In this document: in pieces, positions 5,356-8,629 of the stretch
How the letters are laid out: every line of letters starts with the position of its first letter
Position numbering within the stretch: the first letter of the stretch is position 1
DNA from: an uncultured Bacillota bacterium
GTDB taxonomy: Bacteria; Bacillota; Clostridia; Christensenellales; UBA1242
Assembly (NCBI GenBank): GCA_947090235.1
Contig: CAMUNJ010000032.1
Span: forward strand, 1 to 8,629
Reading direction: 5' to 3'
Length of the DNA stretch: 8,629 bases
Notes under the pieces: generated by a model
Database searches by the model: none
The model's input: the letters and a program-made list of their open reading frames with translations, nothing else
Told to the model about the DNA's origin: nothing
Position numbers and translations under genes: made by a program

Positions 5356-6386
5356 TTTTATCGGATTTAAGTTTACTTGAGATTCAAGAATTTATAGAAA
5401 AAAGAGGTTTGCCTAAGTTTAGAGGCAAACAAATTTTTGACGGAATCTATAATGGTAAAAATCTAGACGAAATCTCTAATATTCCTAAAAATTTGAGAGA
5501 TGAAATCAAAGAAGTTTATCCTGATTATCAAATTGTAAAAAAACTGATTAGCAAGCAAGATGGAACTATCAAATATATTTTTAAATTTGGTGACGGCAAT
5601 GTTGTTGAAGGCGTTTTAATGGATTATAAGTATGGCAAAACGCTATGTATTTCTACTCAGGTTGGATGTCGAATGGGGTGTAAATTTTGTGCTTCAACAT
5701 TAAAAGGACTAATTAGAAATCTTAGTGCAGGCGAAATATTAGGACAGGTTTTGCTTGTAAATAAAGATTTAGATGGCGGGCTTAACAATAGAATGATAAC
5801 AAATCTTGTTTTGATGGGAAGCGGTGAGCCTTTAGATAATTATGATAATGTGACTAAATTTTTAAATTTGATTTCAAACGGAGATGGACTGAATATTTCT
5901 CAGCGAAATATATCGTTATCTACTTGTGGACTTGTGCCTAAAATTTATAGTCTTGCAGATGATGGATTTAATATTACTCTGACTATTTCTCTTCATGCTC
6001 CTAATGATGAGATTAGAAAGCAAACAATGCCAATTGCCAATACTTATTCTATAGACGAAATCATAAAGGCTTGCCAGTATTACTTGCAAAAGACTGGTCG
6101 CCGAGTCGTGTTTGAATATACTTTAATAAAAGGTGTTAATGATTCAAGAGAAAATGCCAACGAACTAATAAGTCGACTAAAAAATTTAACTTGCCATGTG
6201 AACATAATTCCTCTTAATGAAGTAAAAGAGCGTAAACTGAAATCTGTTACACGAAAAGAATGTTATGAGTTTGCTAGTCTTTTGCAAGCGGGCAGTTTAT
6301 CGGCCACTGTTAGGAGAACTATGGGTGAAGATATTGCAGGAGCATGTGGTCAACTTCGAAACGAGTTTTTGGAGGGTAAAATATGA
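5352..6386 (+). CDS. rlmN: 23S rRNA (adenine2503-C2) / tRNA (adenine37-C2) methyltransferase
   Basis: RlmN is a radical SAM enzyme that methylates C2 of A2503 in 23S rRNA and of A37 in some tRNAs. The radical SAM cluster motif C106-x3-C110-x2-C113 is present. C332, in the C-terminal GACGQL motif, is the methyl-carrying cysteine equivalent to E. coli C355, and C99 matches E. coli C118. The length of 344 residues is normal. The MGSGEP segment and the QRNISLSTCG region are typical. A Cfr resistance enzyme is a relative, but the position and seamless linkage within the fmt-rsgA cluster favour RlmN. The start overlaps the fmt stop and the end overlaps the rsgA start, both as ATGA. Confidence 0.94.
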   Translation: MILSDLSLLEIQEFIEKRGLPKFRGKQIFDGIYNGKNLDEISNIPKNLRDEIKEVYPDYQIVKKLISKQDGTIKYIFKFGDGNVVEGVLMDYKYGKTLCISTQVGCRMGCKFCASTLKGLIRNLSAGEILGQVLLVNKDLDGGLNNRMITNLVLMGSGEPLDNYDNVTKFLNLISNGDGLNISQRNISLSTCGLVPKIYSLADDGFNITLTISLHAPNDEIRKQTMPIANTYSIDEIIKACQYYLQKTGRRVVFEYTLIKGVNDSRENANELISRLKNLTCHVNIIPLNEVKERKLKSVTRKECYEFASLLQAGSLSATVRRTMGEDIAGACGQLRNEFLEGKI

Positions 6387-7219
6387 CAGGATTAGTTATT
6401 AAAAAAAATGCAGACCTATTTACTATTGAAAGTAGAGATGGAATTTTTAATCTTAAACCTAGAGGGACTCTAAAAAAAGAAGGAATTTTTGTTGGCGACA
6501 TTGTAGAATTTGATCAAACGATTGAAAGTGTTTTGAAGCGAAAAAATTGTTTAATTCGTCCACCAATGGCTAATCTTGATAGAATATTCATAGTTTTATC
6601 TTCACTGCCTTCACCAGATTTTTTACTGGTCGATAAAATGATACTTTGCTGTTTTGTAAAAGGTATTGAACCAATTATCGTTGTCAATAAAGAGGATATA
6701 GCTGGTAACGAATTTATTCAATTTGTTGAAAAAATATATAAAAATGTTGCAAAAATCATAGTTTGCAGTGCTAAAGATGGAAATATTGAAAATTTGAAAA
6801 AAGAAATCAATGGCATTTGTGCTTTTGCAGGGCAAAGTGCGGTTGGGAAATCCTCGCTAATAAATGCTATTTTAGGTGAGGGAGTAGCAAGAATTGGAGA
6901 ACTTTCTCAAAGAATAGATCGGGGCAAACAAACTACTCGAATGGTTAGTTTATTTAAAGTTTCAGAGGGCTATATTGCAGATACTGCAGGTTTTTCAAGT
7001 TTAGAGGTAGGTATGCTTGTTGAACTTGAGCCACGTGAAGTGGCAAGATATTATCCAGACTTTTTGCCTTATCTCGAGAAATGTAAGTATAGAAGTTGTT
7101 TACACAAAATTGTTGGAGATTGTGGAATTATCAAAAATGTGCAAAATGGGAAAATTAGCGAAATTAGATATAAAAATTATCTCAAAATAATTGACAGTTT
7201 GGCTACAAAAAAGAGATAA
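6383..7219 (+). CDS. rsgA: Small ribosomal subunit biogenesis GTPase RsgA
   Basis: RsgA is a circularly permuted GTPase that checks late 30S maturation near the decoding site. The 278 residues start with an OB-fold (about 1-65). The GTPase motifs follow in permuted order: G4 NKED (102-105), a SAK box, G1 GQSAVGKS (150-157), and G3 DTAGF (200-204). The C-terminal zinc site is C234-x4-C239-x-H241-x5-C247. G3 has Ala202 where Pro is usual. GGAGGG (6371-6376), inside the end of rlmN, is a strong ribosome binding site six bases before the ATG. In many Bacillota the genes stp and prkC separate rlmN from rsgA; here the two genes overlap by four bases. Confidence 0.95.
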   Translation: MTGLVIKKNADLFTIESRDGIFNLKPRGTLKKEGIFVGDIVEFDQTIESVLKRKNCLIRPPMANLDRIFIVLSSLPSPDFLLVDKMILCCFVKGIEPIIVVNKEDIAGNEFIQFVEKIYKNVAKIIVCSAKDGNIENLKKEINGICAFAGQSAVGKSSLINAILGEGVARIGELSQRIDRGKQTTRMVSLFKVSEGYIADTAGFSSLEVGMLVELEPREVARYYPDFLPYLEKCKYRSCLHKIVGDCGIIKNVQNGKISEIRYKNYLKIIDSLATKKR

Positions 7220-7237
7220 TATAAAAAAGGAAGGAAT

Positions 7238-7909
7238 ATGAAAAAGAATATTTATGTTTCTGTTTCAACAGATCCAATCAAAGAATATCAAAAAATTACT
7301 GAATACGCTAAAGAAATGCAAGGTAAGGCTGATATGCTTCATTGTGATGTTATGGATGGACATTTTGTTTCAAACGAAACATATGATTATAATCTTATAA
7401 AAAGTTTGAATGACAATGGATTAATCATGTTAGATGTTCACCTTATGATTGATCAGCCCGAAATGATATATCTAAACTATATAAAATCTGGAGCAAATAT
7501 TTTGACCGTACATTATGAGGCAATTGCAAATAAAGAGGTTTTGCCAATTGTTATACGAAACATTCAAGAAAGTGGCACTCTTGCAGGTATTGCAATAAAT
7601 CCAGAAACTTCTTTTAAAGAAATCAAAATGTTTTTGTTTGATGTTGATCTTGTTTTGGTTATGAGTGTTGAGCCTGGAGCAAGTGGGCAAAAATTTATGC
7701 CAGAGACTTTACAAAAAATAAAGGAGTTGGATAAGTTTAGGCAAGATAACAACTTGACTTATAAAATAGAGGTTGATGGTGGAGTAAACGAACAAAACGC
7801 AAAATCTATTATTGAAGCAGGTGCAGATATATTAGTTAGTGGCAATTATGTATATAATTCACAAGACCGCGAAAAGGCTATAGAAAATTTAAAAAATTGT
7901 GTTAAATAA
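7238..7909 (+). CDS. rpe: Ribulose-phosphate 3-epimerase family protein
   Basis: Rpe interconverts ribulose 5-phosphate and xylulose 5-phosphate in the pentose phosphate pathway. The 223-residue TIM barrel has the expected metal ligands H35, D37, H68 and D180. Motifs include LHCDVMDGHF (34-43), LDVHLM, VHYEA, AGIAINPET and VDGGVN. Two phosphate-side loops are unusual: SVEPGASGQKF replaces the common TVNPGFGGQxF, and SGNYVY replaces the common GSxxF ending. A related sugar-phosphate epimerase such as an allulose-6-phosphate type is possible, but the position after rsgA is where rpe normally lies. An AAGGAAGG stretch before the ATG is the ribosome binding site, 18 bases after rsgA. It is the last gene of the unit. 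Confidence 0.88.
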   Translation: MKKNIYVSVSTDPIKEYQKITEYAKEMQGKADMLHCDVMDGHFVSNETYDYNLIKSLNDNGLIMLDVHLMIDQPEMIYLNYIKSGANILTVHYEAIANKEVLPIVIRNIQESGTLAGIAINPETSFKEIKMFLFDVDLVLVMSVEPGASGQKFMPETLQKIKELDKFRQDNNLTYKIEVDGGVNEQNAKSIIEAGADILVSGNYVYNSQDREKAIENLKNCVK

Positions 7910-7911
7910 GT

Positions 7912-7983
7912 AAAAAGATTGTATTGTCCATTTTCTTGCTGGCGTTTCACGAGGCTTCAAAAATGAACAATACAATCTTTTTT
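7912..7983. terminator. Long hairpin terminator after rpe
   Basis: AAAAAGATTGTATTGT (7912-7927) pairs over 16 bases with ACAATACAATCTTTTT (7967-7982). After one mismatch the stem continues with CATTTT (7929-7934) and AAAATG (7960-7965). The remaining 25-base loop is less A/T-rich. The T-run 7978-7983 makes it a rightward terminator for the def-rpe unit, and the A-run at the left would let it work leftward too. The stem begins three bases after the rpe TAA stop. Confidence 0.88.
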
Positions 7984-8005
7984 GTAAAACAATTTATAAA
8001 ATTAT

Positions 8006-8105
8006 AAAAAATGCCACTATACAAAGTTATTGTCAAATAATTTGCTTTCGCAAAAATTTTGCAAGGCAAAATTCAAGTATTTGACAATATCTTTTTTTAG
8101 TGGCA
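8006..8105 (-). terminator. Compound hairpin, probable leftward terminator
   Basis: TGCCACTA (8012-8019) pairs with TAGTGGCA (8098-8105), AAAG (8023-8026) with CTTT (8091-8094), and ATTGTCAAATA (8029-8039) with TATTTGACAAT (8078-8088). The apex holds two small hairpins, TTTGC/GCAAA (8041-8054) and TTTTGC/GCAAAA (8057-8071). Read leftward, the stem is followed by six T residues (A-run 8006-8011), so it can end the transcript of the 8285-8548 gene. Read rightward, only As follow. Its size and branched apex are unusual for a terminator, and a MITE-like origin is possible. Confidence 0.55.
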
Positions 8106-8120
8106 AAAAAAACAATTAAG

Positions 8121-8149
8121 AAAACAAAATTAGAAGATTTTGTTTTTTT
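8121..8149. repeat. A/T-only hairpin, possible weak terminator
   Basis: AAAACAAAAT (8121-8130) pairs with ATTTTGTTTT (8137-8146) around a six-base loop, with three further Ts. The stem has only two G-C pairs, so it is weak as a terminator. Confidence 0.35.
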
Positions 8150-8284
8150 CTATGTTAATTTATTATTTTATATCAAAAAAATAAAAAATCATTAGGGCCT
8201 TTGTTTTTAGGGAGGAATGTAAAATTTTTGGAGGCATAATACATAACCAAAGGTTTAAAGAGACGAATATCTTTCGCTCTTTTA

Positions 8285-8548
8285 TCAGTAGGGTATTGGT
8301 GTATCATCCTTTATAATACCATTTATGGTGATTGTTCTTTCTTCGTCATATTGAATAAAAACCAAATCTCCCAAGGACATATTTAAACTATCAGCAACTC
8401 GTATGTAGGTTAATAAAGGAGCCTGCAAGTTGCCATGCAGTACTTGGTCTAGTTCTTCTCTAGAAATATCTTTAAATTTGAAAAAATTATTTTGCCCAAT
8501 TAACATGATGGACTTAACTATTTTAAGTGTATCAATATATATGTACAT
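8285..8548 (-). CDS. Small XRE/Cro-like helix-turn-helix protein
   Basis: The 87-residue protein looks like a degenerate Cro/C1-type DNA-binding domain. ISREELDQVLHG (28-39) fits the recognition-helix part, P44 and LLTYIRVADSLNMSL (45-59) fit the conserved last helices, and GDLVF closes the fold. The first helices (about 8-25) are less typical. A beta-like tail (QYDEERTITINGII) follows. AGGAG (8562-8558 on the reverse strand) lies nine bases before the ATG. An ATG at 8557 is in frame but meets a stop after two codons, so 8548 is the start. It has a consensus-like promoter covered by inverted repeats, which suggests autoregulation. It is probably a phage-, plasmid- or toxin-antitoxin-style regulator, but no partner gene is visible within the window. 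Confidence 0.65.
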   Translation of the reverse strand: MYIYIDTLKIVKSIMLIGQNNFFKFKDISREELDQVLHGNLQAPLLTYIRVADSLNMSLGDLVFIQYDEERTITINGIIKDDTPIPY

Positions 8549-8565
8549 TTATCTCATCTCCTCTT

Positions 8566-8586
8566 AATACAGGTATAAACTGTATT
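8566..8586. promoter_or_regulatory. Operator candidate 1 for the XRE-like gene
   Basis: AATACAG (8566-8572), seven bases, CTGTATT (8580-8586) are perfect inverted arms. They lie between the -10 box and the ribosome binding site of the leftward gene, close to the predicted transcription start. The half-site ATACAG resembles that of candidate 2. Confidence 0.5.
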
Positions 8587-8593
8587 TTGAAAT

Positions 8594-8618
8594 ATTATAC
8601 AATCAAAAGCTGTATAAT
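8594..8618. promoter_or_regulatory. Operator candidate 2 for the XRE-like gene
   Basis: ATTATACA (8594-8601), nine bases, TGTATAAT (8611-8618) are perfect inverted arms. One arm contains the leftward -10 box and the other touches the -35 box, so a bound repressor would block RNA polymerase. The repeated TATACA half-site links it to candidate 1. Confidence 0.5.
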
Positions 8619-8623
8619 GTCAA
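8594..8623 (-). promoter_or_regulatory. Promoter of the XRE-like gene
   Basis: On the reverse strand TTGACA (8623-8618), an 18-base spacer and TATAAT (8599-8594) form a near-ideal sigma-A promoter. The start should fall near 8587, giving a leader of about 40 bases to the ATG at 8548. Confidence 0.8.
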
Positions 8624-8629
8624 GTATAT

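Larger units (their letters stand above)
7984..8284. other. Non-coding spacer between rpe and the XRE-like gene
   Basis: No credible gene is seen on either strand. The spacer holds the compound hairpin at 8012-8105, an A/T hairpin at 8121-8146, and a small hairpin at 8257-8282 (AAAGAG, bulged A, CGAA; loop; TTCG, CTCTTT) just after the stop of the leftward gene. Two GGAGG motifs on the plus strand (8211-8215 and 8230-8234) have no reading frame behind them. Confidence 0.6.

Noticed and set aside
5352..6386. Cfr-type antibiotic-resistance methyltransferase
   Set aside because: The gene sits in the standard rlmN position with translational overlaps to fmt and rsgA, and its length and motifs are those of the housekeeping RlmN.
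7910..8284. Hidden small gene such as spoVM or rpmB after rpe
   Set aside because: No frame resembling either was found on either strand; the spacer is dominated by hairpins and A/T runs.

Overview
The window is a low-GC, A/T-rich stretch of bacterial chromosome with a conserved housekeeping cluster typical of Bacillota (Firmicutes). The order rpoZ - priA - def - fmt - rlmN - rsgA - rpe matches the well-known Firmicutes replication-restart/formylation/ribosome-maturation neighbourhood. TGA is used as a stop (fmt and rlmN both end in TGA inside ATGA overlaps), which argues against Mycoplasma-type recoding. Strong AGGAG-type ribosome binding sites and near-consensus sigma-A promoters also fit a Clostridia-like Bacillota; the exact lineage cannot be read from the sequence.

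Layout. Positions 1-77 hold the C-terminal tail of an unidentified rightward gene. Then comes a hairpin-rich spacer with two copies of a 19-base repeat and a bidirectional terminator (194-221). A leftward orphan gene (220-732) follows, with its own near-perfect promoter. Positions 733-1043 form a divergent control region with a leftward promoter, a rightward promoter, a 117-base hairpin-rich segment flanked by a 10-base direct repeat, and a second rightward -10 box. rpoZ (1044-1274) follows as a single-gene unit, with a third copy of the repeat directly after its stop codon and a terminator. priA starts at 1566 behind its own promoter. A 244-base spacer with four inverted repeats separates priA from the tight set def-fmt-rlmN-rsgA-rpe, whose junctions are abutting, ATGA, ATGA and 18 bases. 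rpe ends in a long hairpin terminator. The spacer 7910-8284 contains a second, compound hairpin oriented to terminate leftward transcription. The window closes with a small leftward XRE/Cro-like regulator (8285-8548) whose promoter is covered by two inverted-repeat operator candidates.

How the genes work together. RpoZ stabilises RNA polymerase. PriA restarts stalled replication forks. Fmt formylates initiator tRNA and Def removes the formyl group from the new protein. RlmN methylates 23S rRNA and tRNA, RsgA matures the 30S subunit, and Rpe is a pentose-phosphate epimerase. Compared with the usual Firmicutes order, coaBC (between rpoZ and priA), rsmB (between fmt and rlmN) and the stp/prkC phosphatase-kinase pair (between rlmN and rsgA) are absent here, and the remaining genes are fused translationally across the gaps.

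No clearly new multi-gene system is visible. The best candidates for undescribed biology are the three-copy post-stop repeat, the possible small RNA at about 123-221, the inserted structured segment in the rpoZ promoter, the compound hairpin at 8012-8105, and the small self-regulated HTH gene. No tRNA, rRNA, CRISPR array, transposase or integrase was seen.
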